A stretch of 5,584 bases of DNA from an uncultured Rikenella sp. (GTDB lineage: Bacteria > Bacteroidota > Bacteroidia > Bacteroidales > Rikenellaceae), in NCBI RefSeq assembly GCF_910577125.1, contig NZ_CAJTMN010000118.1:1-5584 (forward strand), read 5' to 3'. Below the pieces are notes generated by a model that worked only from the letters and a program-made list of their open reading frames with translations, did no database searches and was not told the origin of the DNA. The translations under genes were made by a program, and so were the position numbers. Below, piece by piece: positions 1 to 5,548 of this stretch (positions within the stretch are counted from its first letter, which is position 1; the number at the start of each line of letters is the position of its first letter).

Positions 1-10
1 AGTCTTTTGG

Positions 11-34
11 GTACCTTTTCTTCAGAAAAGGTAC
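11..34. other. Perfect 10-bp hairpin upstream of carA
   Basis: GTACCTTTTC (11-20) and GAAAAGGTAC (25-34) are exact inverted repeats around a TTCA loop. No T tract follows on either strand, so a simple intrinsic terminator is not well supported. It could be the end of an upstream transcription unit outside the window, or a copy of a dispersed palindrome. The pairing is certain; the role is not. Confidence 0.6.
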
Positions 35-134
35 GGTTCCATGCGGGTAGACACGGATAAACGAAAGGTTAGAGTATATGGAACAAAAATAGGGAAATTC
101 GGTGGAAAAGCCCGGTTGGTTTCGGAAAAAGCGC

Positions 135-142
135 TATCTTTG
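135..142 (+). promoter_or_regulatory. Probable Bacteroidota sigma-70 -7 box of the carAB promoter
   Basis: TATCTTTG matches the Bacteroidota -7 consensus TAnnTTTG exactly. It lies 29 nt before the carA ATG, which places the transcript start near position 148-150 and gives a leader of roughly 22 nt. The -33 element is weak: the best candidate is TTG at 116-118, with slightly short spacing. No classical E. coli -35/-10 pair is evident. This is the only well-placed promoter candidate for the operon. Confidence 0.65.
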
Positions 143-145
143 TAT

Positions 146-164
146 TTCAGAAACTAATTCTGAA
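146..164 (+). other. Small hairpin at the presumed 5' end of the carAB mRNA
   Basis: TTCAGAA (146-152) pairs with TTCTGAA (158-164) around an ACTAA loop, ending 7 nt before the carA start codon. The predicted transcript start falls within the left arm, so the full stem may not exist in the RNA. A weak purine stretch (GAAG, 162-165) is the only Shine-Dalgarno-like sequence and would be partly in the stem. A 7-bp stem can occur by chance, so any role in translation control is conjecture. Confidence 0.3.
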
Positions 165-171
165 GATTGAC

Positions 172-1293
172 ATGCTGAAAAGTAAGACCGCCCGTCTGAT
201 ATTAGAGGATGGTACGCAGTTTGACGGCTTCTCGTTCGGTGCAGAACAGTCTGTGTCGGGGGAAGTCGTTTTTTCTACCGCCATGACCGGGTATCCGGAG
301 AGTTTGACAGACCCTTCTTATTCGGGACAGATTCTGGTGTTGACCTATCCGTTGGTCGGGAACTACGGCGTGCCGGATACTTCGGCCTTGGACGAAGCCA
401 CAGGTTTGCCCGAATTCTTCGAATCCGATCGGATACACATCAAGGGCCTTGTGATCAGCGACTACTCATTTCAGCACAGTCATTGGAACGCCGTGAAGAG
501 CCTCTCCGATTGGCTCCGGGAAAACGGCGTGCCGGGGATCTTCGGCGTCGACACCAGAGAAATCACTAAGATTATACGTGAACGGGGGGTGATGCTCGGG
601 AAATTGGTGCAGGAGACCGATTATGCATCGGCCGACGCCATGCCGTTCCATAACCCGAACGCCGAAAATCTCGTGGCGGCGGTCTCTTGCGAGGATATCA
701 TCACTTATACCAACCCGGAAGCGAAGCGGACTATCGTATTGGTGGACTGCGGGTGCAAGTACAATATCATCCGGTGTCTTTACAATCGGAATGCTACGGT
801 GGTGCGGGTGCCGTGGGACTACGATTTCAGCACGCTGGACTATGACGGGGTGATGCTCAGTAATGGGCCGGGGGACCCGGCGTTGTGCGGCGCGACGATC
901 GAGAACATAAAGAAAGCCATGTCGACCAAGGCCGATAAGCCGATCTTCGGGATCTGCCTCGGGAACCAGCTCTTGAGCTGGGCGGCGGGGGCGACGACCT
1001 ATAAGCTCAAGTACGGACACCGGTCGCACAACCAGCCGGCGCTGGAGGTGGGAACCGATCGGGCGGTCATTACCTCTCAAAATCATGGGTATGCCGTCGA
1101 TCCGACAGGGCTGGGGGACGGATGGGAACCGTACTTTATCAATCTGAACGACAACACCATCGAGGGGATCAGACACAAAAACTTGCCCTTCTTCAGCGTG
1201 CAGTTCCACCCCGAGGCCACCAGCGGGCCGGTGGATACCGAATACCTTTTCGACCGTTTCATCGAGTTAATCGACCAATACAAGAACAGATAG
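172..1293 (+). CDS. carA: Carbamoyl phosphate synthase small subunit (glutamine amidotransferase)
   Basis: This cytoplasmic subunit hydrolyses glutamine and passes ammonia to CarB for carbamoyl phosphate synthesis. At 373 residues it is close to the usual family length (E. coli CarA is 382). Residues 1-150 form the CarA-specific N-terminal domain, with the typical YPESLTDPSYSGQI segment at 41-54 and GVDTRE at 125-130. Residues from about 187 form a class I (triad) glutamine amidotransferase domain. The nucleophile is Cys262 in GICLGNQ, and His346 and Glu348 in FHPEA complete the triad. SNGPGDP (230-236) and SQNHG (302-306) are also conserved. The ATG at 172 is chosen because the protein then begins with the family-typical ARLILEDGT stretch at 7-15 and lies just behind the promoter box. 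Asn265 replaces the histidine of the E. coli GICLGHQ motif. carB follows after 4 nt, so the two are surely co-transcribed. Confidence 0.98.
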   Translation: MLKSKTARLILEDGTQFDGFSFGAEQSVSGEVVFSTAMTGYPESLTDPSYSGQILVLTYPLVGNYGVPDTSALDEATGLPEFFESDRIHIKGLVISDYSFQHSHWNAVKSLSDWLRENGVPGIFGVDTREITKIIRERGVMLGKLVQETDYASADAMPFHNPNAENLVAAVSCEDIITYTNPEAKRTIVLVDCGCKYNIIRCLYNRNATVVRVPWDYDFSTLDYDGVMLSNGPGDPALCGATIENIKKAMSTKADKPIFGICLGNQLLSWAAGATTYKLKYGHRSHNQPALEVGTDRAVITSQNHGYAVDPTGLGDGWEPYFINLNDNTIEGIRHKNLPFFSVQFHPEATSGPVDTEYLFDRFIELIDQYKNR

Positions 1294-1297
1294 AGTC

Positions 1298-4200
1298 ATG
1301 GCAGACAACAGCATAAAAAAAGTCGTCCTCCTGGGTTCGGGGGCGTTGAAGATCGGCGAAGCGGGCGAGTTCGACTACTCGGGTTCGCAGGCGCTCAAGG
1401 CGCTCAAGGAGGAGGGGATCGAGACCATTCTGATCAACCCGAACATCGCCACGGTGCAGACCAGCGAGGGGATTGCCGACAAGGTTTACTTCCTGCCGGT
1501 GACCCCGGATTTCGTCGAGGATGTGATCGCCAAGGAGCGACCGGACGGGATTCTGCTCGCTTTCGGGGGGCAGACCGCTTTGAACTGCGGCGTGCAGCTC
1601 TATAAGCGGGGGGTATTGGAAAAGTATGATGTGCGGGTGCTCGGGACGCCGGTACAGGCCATTATGGACACCGAGGATCGGGATTTGTTTGTCCATAAAT
1701 TGGACGAAATCGACGTCAAGACCATTAAGAGCGAGGCGGTGACCACGGTGGCGGATGCCAAGCGGGTGGCGAATGAGCTGGGGTATCCGGTGATTATCCG
1801 CGCCGCTTATACGTTGGGGGGATTGGGCTCCGGGTTCTGCGACACGGATGCGGAGTTGGAGCAGCTGGCGGCAAAGGCATTCACCTATTCGCCGCAGATT
1901 CTCGTAGAAAAGTCGCTCAAGGGGTGGAAAGAGGTCGAATACGAGGTGGTGCGGGACAAGTACGACAACTGTATTACGGTTTGTAATATGGAGAACTTCG
2001 ACCCGCTGGGGATCCACACCGGCGAGTCGATCGTCGTGGCGCCGTCTCAGACCTTGACCAACTCGGAATACCATAAGCTGCGGGAGATTGCGATCAAGAT
2101 TATCCGGCACGTGGGGATTGTGGGGGAATGTAATGTGCAGTACGCGTTGGATCCGAACTCCGAGGATTACCGGGTGATCGAGGTCAATGCGCGGCTCTCG
2201 CGCAGCTCGGCGCTGGCGTCGAAGGCGACGGGCTATCCGCTCGCCTTTGTGGCGGCGAAGCTCGGGCTGGGGTATGGGCTGCATGAGCTCAAGAATTCGG
2301 TGACGAAGTGTACGACCGCTTGTTTCGAACCGGCGCTGGACTATATCGTTTGTAAAATTCCGCGGTGGGACTTGAGCAAGTTCAAGGGGGTTTCCAGGGA
2401 ATTGGGGAGCTCTATGAAGTCGGTGGGCGAAGTGATGGCCATCGGGCGGAACTTCGAGGAGGCGATTCAGAAGGGCCTCAGGATGATAGGCCAGGGGATG
2501 CACGGATTCGTGGCCAACAAGGAGATGGCCGTCGAGGATATCGACCGGGAGCTGACCAAGCCGACCGACAAGCGGATTTTCATTATCGCTCAGGCGTTCA
2601 AGCACGGGTACAGCGTGGAGCGGATCCACGAGCTGACCAAGATCGACAACTGGTTCCTGCGGAAGCTGGAGGGGATTATCGCCCTCGAAAACGAAATGGG
2701 CACCTACCACACTTTGGACGCGATGCCCGACACGTTGTTGAGGGAGGCCAAGTGCAAAGGGTTCTCGGACTTCCAGATCGCCCGGACGGTGCTCCACAGC
2801 GAAGATCTCAAGATGGAAGAGGGGTTGCTCAAAGTGCGGGCGCATCGGAAATCCAGGGGGATTGTGCCGGTGGTCAAGCAGATCGACACCCTGGCGGCGG
2901 AATATCCGGCGCAGACCAACTACCTCTACCTGACTTATAACGGGACGGCGCACGACATCGATTTCGCCCATGACGATAAATCGGTCGTCGTCTTGGGTTC
3001 GGGGGCTTACCGGATCGGCTCTTCCGTGGAGTTCGACTGGTGTTCGGTGAGCGCCATCAACACCATTCGGGAGAACGGACTGCGGTCGGTGATGATCAAC
3101 TACAACCCGGAGACGGTGTCGACCGACTACGACATGTGCGACCGCCTGTACTTCGACGAGCTGACCTTGGAGCGGGTGCTGGACGTGACCGACCTGGAGG
3201 TGCCGCGCGGGGTGATCGTGTCGGTGGGGGGACAGATTCCGAACAACCTCGCGATGCGGCTCTATCAGGAAAACGTGCCGATTCTGGGGACGGCGGCCAC
3301 GAATATCGACCGGGCGGAAGACCGGCACAAGTTCAGCGAGATGTGCGACCAGCTGGGAATCGACCAGCCGCGGTGGAAGGAGCTGACGAGTATGGACGAG
3401 ATTTATGGGTTTGCGGACGAGGTGGGATTCCCGCTGTTGATTCGGCCGTCGTACGTCCTTTCGGGGGCGGCGATGAACGTCGTCTCCAATAAGGAGGAGC
3501 TGGAACACTACCTGACGCTGGCGACCAATGTCTCGAAGCAGTATCCGGTGGTGGTGACCGAGTTCGTGAATAGCGCCAAGGAGATCGAGATCGACGCGGT
3601 GGCGAAGGACGGCGAGGTGCTGATCTATGCCATTTCGGAACACGTCGAGTTCGCAGGGGTGCACTCGGGGGATGCCACGATCGTCTTCCCGGCTCAGAAG
3701 CTCTACATCGAGACGGTGCGGCGCATCAAGAAGATCGCGCGGCAGATTGCCAAGGCGCTCGAAATCAGCGGGCCGTTCAACATGCAGCTTCTGGCCAAGA
3801 ACAACGATATCAAGGTGATCGAGTGTAATTTGCGGGCTTCGCGGAGCTTCCCGTTCGTGTCGAAGGTGTTGAAGGTCAATTTTATCGACATCGCCACGCG
3901 GGTGATGCTGGGGCTCGATCCGAAGGTGCCGCACAAGTCGGCGTTCGAGCTGGATTACGTGGGCATCAAGGCGCCGCAGTTCAGTTTCAGCCGGTTGCAG
4001 AAGGCGGACCCGGTGCTGGGGGTTGAGATGGCGTCGACGGGCGAAGTGGGGTGTATCGGCGAGGACTACTATGAGGCGATTCTGAAGTCGATGCTTTCGG
4101 TGGGATATTCGATTCCCCAAGGGAGTGTGCTGTTGTCGACGGGCGATGCGAAGTCGAAAACGCAGACGCTCGAAGCGGCGCGAGCTTTGCAGGAACGAGG

Positions 4201-4534
4201 CTACACGATCTATGCGACGAAAGGGACGGCGAACTTCCTGGCCGAGAACGGGGTGCAGGCGACGGTGGTCGGGTGGCCGGATCAGGATCCGAAGGTGAGC
4301 GGGCTGCCCAATGTGTTGGACTTCATCAAGGAGCACAAGATCGACTGCGTGGTCAATATTCCGAAGAACTTCACCAAGGACGAACTGAACAACGACTATA
4401 CGATCCGTCGGTCGGCGATCGACTTCAACATCCCGTTGATAACGAATGCGCGGTTGGCGAACGACTTTATCGTCGCTTTCTGCCGGCGGGGTCGCGGCGA
4501 CCTGAAAATCAAGGCTTGGAACGAGTACAAGTAG
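1298..4534 (+). CDS. carB: Carbamoyl phosphate synthase large subunit
   Basis: This subunit makes carbamoyl phosphate from bicarbonate, CarA-derived ammonia and two ATP, feeding pyrimidine and arginine synthesis. At 1078 residues it is full length (E. coli 1073) and shows the internal duplication of the family. The first ATP-grasp half (about 1-400) has GSGALKIGEAGEFDYSG at 13-29, Arg128, Arg168, the glycine-rich loop 168-180 and EVNARLSRS at 295-303. A linker/oligomerisation region spans about 400-555. The second half (about 560-935) has VLGSGAYRIG at 565-574, NPETVSTDYD at 603-612, Arg716 and ECNLRASRS at 842-850. The C-terminal MGS-like effector domain spans about 936-1078. Segments such as SSVEFDWCSVSAI and AAEYPAQTNYLYLTYNG resemble eukaryotic CPS I/CAD more than E. 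coli. The ATG at 1298, 4 nt after the carA stop, gives the expected N-terminus. No frameshift is seen. Confidence 0.98.
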   Translation: MADNSIKKVVLLGSGALKIGEAGEFDYSGSQALKALKEEGIETILINPNIATVQTSEGIADKVYFLPVTPDFVEDVIAKERPDGILLAFGGQTALNCGVQLYKRGVLEKYDVRVLGTPVQAIMDTEDRDLFVHKLDEIDVKTIKSEAVTTVADAKRVANELGYPVIIRAAYTLGGLGSGFCDTDAELEQLAAKAFTYSPQILVEKSLKGWKEVEYEVVRDKYDNCITVCNMENFDPLGIHTGESIVVAPSQTLTNSEYHKLREIAIKIIRHVGIVGECNVQYALDPNSEDYRVIEVNARLSRSSALASKATGYPLAFVAAKLGLGYGLHELKNSVTKCTTACFEPALDYIVCKIPRWDLSKFKGVSRELGSSMKSVGEVMAIGRNFEEAIQKGLRMIGQGMHGFVANKEMAVEDIDRELTKPTDKRIFIIAQAFKHGYSVERIHELTKIDNWFLRKLEGIIALENEMGTYHTLDAMPDTLLREAKCKGFSDFQIARTVLHSEDLKMEEGLLKVRAHRKSRGIVPVVKQIDTLAAEYPAQTNYLYLTYNGTAHDIDFAHDDKSVVVLGSGAYRIGSSVEFDWCSVSAINTIRENGLRSVMINYNPETVSTDYDMCDRLYFDELTLERVLDVTDLEVPRGVIVSVGGQIPNNLAMRLYQENVPILGTAATNIDRAEDRHKFSEMCDQLGIDQPRWKELTSMDEIYGFADEVGFPLLIRPSYVLSGAAMNVVSNKEELEHYLTLATNVSKQYPVVVTEFVNSAKEIEIDAVAKDGEVLIYAISEHVEFAGVHSGDATIVFPAQKLYIETVRRIKKIARQIAKALEISGPFNMQLLAKNNDIKVIECNLRASRSFPFVSKVLKVNFIDIATRVMLGLDPKVPHKSAFELDYVGIKAPQFSFSRLQKADPVLGVEMASTGEVGCIGEDYYEAILKSMLSVGYSIPQGSVLLSTGDAKSKTQTLEAARALQERGYTIYATKGTANFLAENGVQATVVGWPDQDPKVSGLPNVLDFIKEHKIDCVVNIPKNFTKDELNNDYTIRRSAIDFNIPLITNARLANDFIVAFCRRGRGDLKIKAWNEYK

Positions 4535-4548
4535 GTGTTGTGTGCGAG

Positions 4549-4611
4549 CAACGGGTTGGGCTGAGCAGGTAAGTGGAAATGCGTAAGCATTTCCCGTCCC
4601 CGCACCCGTTG
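4549..4611 (+). other. Nested stem-loop in the carB 3' region (degenerate C-type unit, C1)
   Basis: An outer inverted repeat, CAACGGGT (4549-4556) and ACCCGTTG (4604-4611), encloses a perfect 8-bp hairpin. That hairpin is GGAAATGC (4575-4582) and GCATTTCC (4587-4594), with a GTAA loop of GNRA type. A T-rich stretch (TGTTTTGTT, 4614-4622) follows, so it could contribute to termination or mRNA end protection. Flanks AGCAggtAAGT (4564-4574) and CCGTCC (4594-4599) match those of C2 and C3 in the downstream array, but the stem itself is different. I therefore treat it as a diverged relative. Confidence 0.6.
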
Positions 4612-4653
4612 GGTGTTTTGTTAGGGTTCTCTTTGTCTTACTCAGTGGGGCCC

Positions 4654-4694
4654 GGCCGGCCGACGCGTTCGCGTCACGGCGGCCGGCCTTTATT
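4654..4694 (+). terminator. Probable intrinsic terminator of carAB
   Basis: GGCCGGCC (4654-4661) pairs with GGCCGGCC (4681-4688). A second helix, GACGC/GCGTC (4662-4666/4671-4675), is stacked above it with a GTTC loop, leaving a 5-nt bulge (ACGGC, 4676-4680) on the 3' side. TTTATT (4689-4694) follows directly. No comparable T run is on the opposite strand, so it acts on plus-strand transcripts. It lies 119 nt after the carB stop. The tail is short and interrupted, so some read-through into the array is possible. Confidence 0.7.
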
Positions 4695-4705
4695 ACTCAA
4701 GCAAC

Positions 4706-4732
4706 CGCGCGCCACGCCTTAGGAGGCGCGCG
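4706..4732 (+). repeat. Unit A1: clamp only, no inner hairpin
   Basis: CGCGCGCC (4706-4713) pairs perfectly with GGCGCGCG (4725-4732). The loop is ACGCCTTAGGA (4714-4724), the same motif that is the 5' bulge of complete A units. The whole inner hairpin is missing. The following ATAGAGAAT resembles the tail after A4 (AACAGAGAAC). It is either a minimal form or a deletion product of a full unit. Confidence 0.7.
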
Positions 4733-4753
4733 ATAGAGAATGAGGTAAAGATC

Positions 4754-4789
4754 TGGGCCGACACAGCCCATTGGGAGTGCGGCACGCAC
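4754..4789 (+). other. Two small hairpins between A1 and B1
   Basis: TGGGC (4754-4758) pairs with GCCCA (4766-4770), and GTGCG (4777-4781) pairs with CGCAC (4785-4789) around a GCA loop. The GCA loop is the same as in C2 and C3. They occupy the slot between an A and a B unit that C units fill elsewhere. The stems are only 5 bp, so they are weak on their own. Confidence 0.35.
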
Positions 4790-4826
4790 CGCCCGCCCGG
4801 CATAAGGGCAGTTCTCTCAAACTGCC
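4790..4826 (+). repeat. Unit B1: short hybrid B unit abutting A2
   Basis: The left clamp CGCCCGC (4790-4796) and the bulge CCGGCATAAG (4797-4806) are B-like. The inner hairpin is only 7 bp, GGCAGTT (4807-4813) and AACTGCC (4820-4826), with a 6-nt loop. The right clamp GCGGGCGA is absent: the sequence passes directly into the left clamp of A2 and shares its last C. This suggests a B unit truncated at an A junction. Confidence 0.55.
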
Positions 4827-4899
4827 GCGCGCCGACGCCTTAAGAGGGAAATCGTTCAAACACGCAGTCGTGTTTGAACAGGATTTCCCCCGGCGCGCG
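4826..4899 (+). repeat. Unit A2: complete A-type long hairpin
   Basis: The clamp CGCGCGCC (4826-4833) pairs with GGCGCGCG (4892-4899). The unpaired 5' motif GACGCCTTAAGA (4834-4845) has no matching length on the 3' side, where only CC remains. The inner stem is GGGAAATC/GATTTCCC (4846-4853/4882-4889), then a 2-nt 3' bulge AG (4880-4881), then GTTCAAACACG/CGTGTTTGAAC (4854-4864/4869-4879) with loop CAGT. That makes 19 inner pairs, all Watson-Crick. Confidence 0.85.
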
Positions 4900-4916
4900 A
4901 CCGAAGAACGGGGCAC

Positions 4917-4977
4917 AGCAAACAAGTGAGCGAAACGCAGTTTCGCCCGTCCACGGGACGTGGGGCCCGCGCGGCCC
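4917..4977 (+). repeat. Unit C2: small hairpin cluster after A2
   Basis: The leader AGCAAACAAGT (4917-4927) precedes GCGAAAC (4930-4936) and GTTTCGC (4940-4946) around a GCA loop. CGTCC/GGACG (4948-4952/4956-4960) then forms a second hairpin, and GGGCC/GGCCC (4963-4967/4973-4977) a third. Positions 4929-4960 are identical to the matching part of C3, so the cluster is conserved as a block with the preceding A unit. Confidence 0.7.
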
Positions 4978-4999
4978 GAGCGCAGTCGAAGCTCAACGG

Positions 5000-5073
5000 T
5001 CGCCCGCCCCGCTTAAAGAGGAATTTCATTCGTTTTGCGGTGAGCAAAACCGAGATGAAATTCCAGCGGGCGA
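5000..5073 (+). repeat. Unit B2: complete B-type long hairpin
   Basis: The clamp TCGCCCGC (5000-5007) pairs with GCGGGCGA (5066-5073). The unpaired 5' motif is CCCGCTTAAAGA (5008-5019); on the 3' side only A5065 is unpaired. The inner stem starts with GGAATTTCAT/ATGAAATTCC (5020-5029/5055-5064). After two single-base bulges (C5051, G5054) it continues with GTTTTGC/GCAAAAC (5032-5038/5044-5050). The loop is GGTGA. The tail from 5074 to 5095 is identical to that after B4. Confidence 0.85.
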
Positions 5074-5095
5074 CTAAAACAAGCGTTGACAAGCT

Positions 5096-5171
5096 CGCGC
5101 GCCGACGCCTTAAAAGGCGATTCAACTGTTTCGGCGACGAGCCGAAAGAGAATGAATCGCCCCGGTGCGCG
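5096..5171 (+). repeat. Unit A3: A clamp with an unrelated inner hairpin
   Basis: The left clamp CGCGCGCC (5096-5103) pairs with GGTGCGCG (5164-5171), with one G-T wobble (5101/5166). The bulge motif is GACGCCTTAAAA (5104-5115). The inner stem is GGCGATTCA/TGAATCGCC (5116-5124/5153-5161), an internal loop, then TTTCGGC/GCCGAAA (5129-5135/5141-5147) with loop GACGA. The inner stem shares no obvious sequence with A2 or A4, although clamp and bulge are the same. Confidence 0.85.
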
Positions 5172-5180
5172 AAAAATCCG

Positions 5181-5253
5181 TCGCCCGCCCGCCTAAAAGG
5201 GCATATTCTCGTTGGTTGGCACTCGGCCAACCAACGAGAATTGCCGCGGGCGA
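5181..5253 (+). repeat. Unit B3: B clamp with a 20-bp inner hairpin
   Basis: The clamp TCGCCCGC (5181-5188) pairs with GCGGGCGA (5246-5253). The bulge motif is CCGCCTAAAAG (5189-5199). The inner stem pairs GGCA (5200-5203) with TGCC (5242-5245) and a 16-bp arm (5205-5220) with 5226-5241. One extra T (5204) bulges out, and the loop is ACTCG. The 3' side has no unpaired base between inner stem and clamp. This is the longest near-perfect stem in the array and differs completely from B2 and B4. Confidence 0.85.
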
Positions 5254-5271
5254 CTGAAATTGGAGTAGACA

Positions 5272-5300
5272 CGGCAGCCTTCGAGTGCCGAGCGGTACCG
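5272..5300 (+). other. Small hairpin and palindrome between B3 and A4
   Basis: CGGCA (5272-5276) pairs with TGCCG (5286-5290) around a 9-nt loop. The 8-bp palindrome CGGTACCG (5293-5300) then overlaps the left clamp of A4. The preceding GTAGACACGG (5265-5274) recurs at 47-56 upstream of carA. Confidence 0.35.
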
Positions 5301-5370
5301 CGCCACGCCTTAAGAGGGAAATCGTCAAAATGTGCTGGCACGTTTTGACAAGATTTCCCAAAGGCGCGCG
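5299..5370 (+). repeat. Unit A4: A2-like frame with a re-matched distal stem
   Basis: The clamp is shortened to CGCGCC (5299-5304), pairing with GGCGCG (5363-5368). The bulge motif is ACGCCTTAAGA (5305-5315). The inner stem base GGGAAATC/GATTTCCC (5316-5323/5352-5359) is identical to A2, and a 2-nt bulge (AA, 5350-5351) sits at the same place. The distal stem is different: GTCAAAATGTG (5324-5334) pairs with CACGTTTTGAC (5339-5349), with one T-G wobble (5331/5342) and loop CTGG. Confidence 0.85.
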
Positions 5371-5387
5371 AACAGAGAACAGGGCGC

Positions 5388-5440
5388 AGCAAACAAGTAA
5401 GCGAAACGCAGTTTCGCCCGTCCACGGGACGCGGGGCCCG
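5388..5440 (+). repeat. Unit C3: small hairpin cluster after A4
   Basis: AGCAAACAAGT (5388-5398) is followed by GCGAAAC/GTTTCGC (5401-5407/5411-5417) around a GCA loop, then CGTCC/GGACG (5419-5423/5427-5431). From the right clamp of A4 to the end of this block (5363-5443), the sequence differs from the A2-C2 counterpart (4892-4972) at 7 of 81 positions, without gaps. The third C2 hairpin is disrupted here because its right arm has changed. Confidence 0.7.
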
Positions 5441-5480
5441 CGCAGGGCGGTTCCGTCCGGCACAAAGCTCGCCCGTTGCC

Positions 5481-5548
5481 TGCCCGCCTAAAGAGGGATT
5501 TCACTCGTTTTGCGGTGAGCAAAATTGAAATGAAATTCCAGCGGGCGA
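5481..5548 (+). repeat. Unit B4: B2-like hairpin with a disturbed left clamp
   Basis: The left clamp TGCCCGC (5481-5487) pairs with GCGGGCG (5541-5547) through one T-G wobble; a second clamp-like TCGCCCG lies at 5469-5475. The bulge is short, CTAAAGA (5488-5494). The inner stem is GGGATTTCA/TGAAATTCC (5495-5503/5531-5539) with a G-T wobble. The upper part is TTTTGC/GCAAAA (5508-5513/5519-5524), with a further G-T pair below it and loop GGTGA. It is less perfectly paired than B2. Confidence 0.8.

Larger units (their letters stand above)
4826..5109 (+). repeat. Higher-order repeat R1 (A2-C2-B2 and start of A3)
   Basis: This block recurs as R2 (5299-5584), with an offset of 470 at the A unit, 471 at the C unit and 475 at the end of the B unit. 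A3 and B3 lie between the two copies. The last 55 nt (5055-5109) are identical to 5530-5584, where the window ends. The offset change shows small insertions, mainly between the C and B units. Confidence 0.75.

Noticed and set aside
143..171. PyrR-type or leader-peptide attenuator before carA
   Set aside because: The presumed leader is only about 22 nt. There is no terminator/antiterminator pair, no T run and no leader open frame.
466..1209. Minus-strand open frame opposite carA
   Set aside because: It is a shadow of carA with Arg/Pro/His-rich composition and no motif.
1259..4336. Very long open frame of 1025 codons on the minus strand opposite carB
   Set aside because: It lies antisense to an unmistakable carB. 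Its product is dominated by Arg, His, Leu, Pro and Val with no recognisable domain, as expected from the complement of a GC-rich gene.
5086..5091. TTGACA as a -35 promoter box (also 5561-5566)
   Set aside because: Bacteroidota primary sigma factors do not use this box, and no TAnnTTTG lies at a suitable distance. It is part of the repeated tail after B2 and B4.
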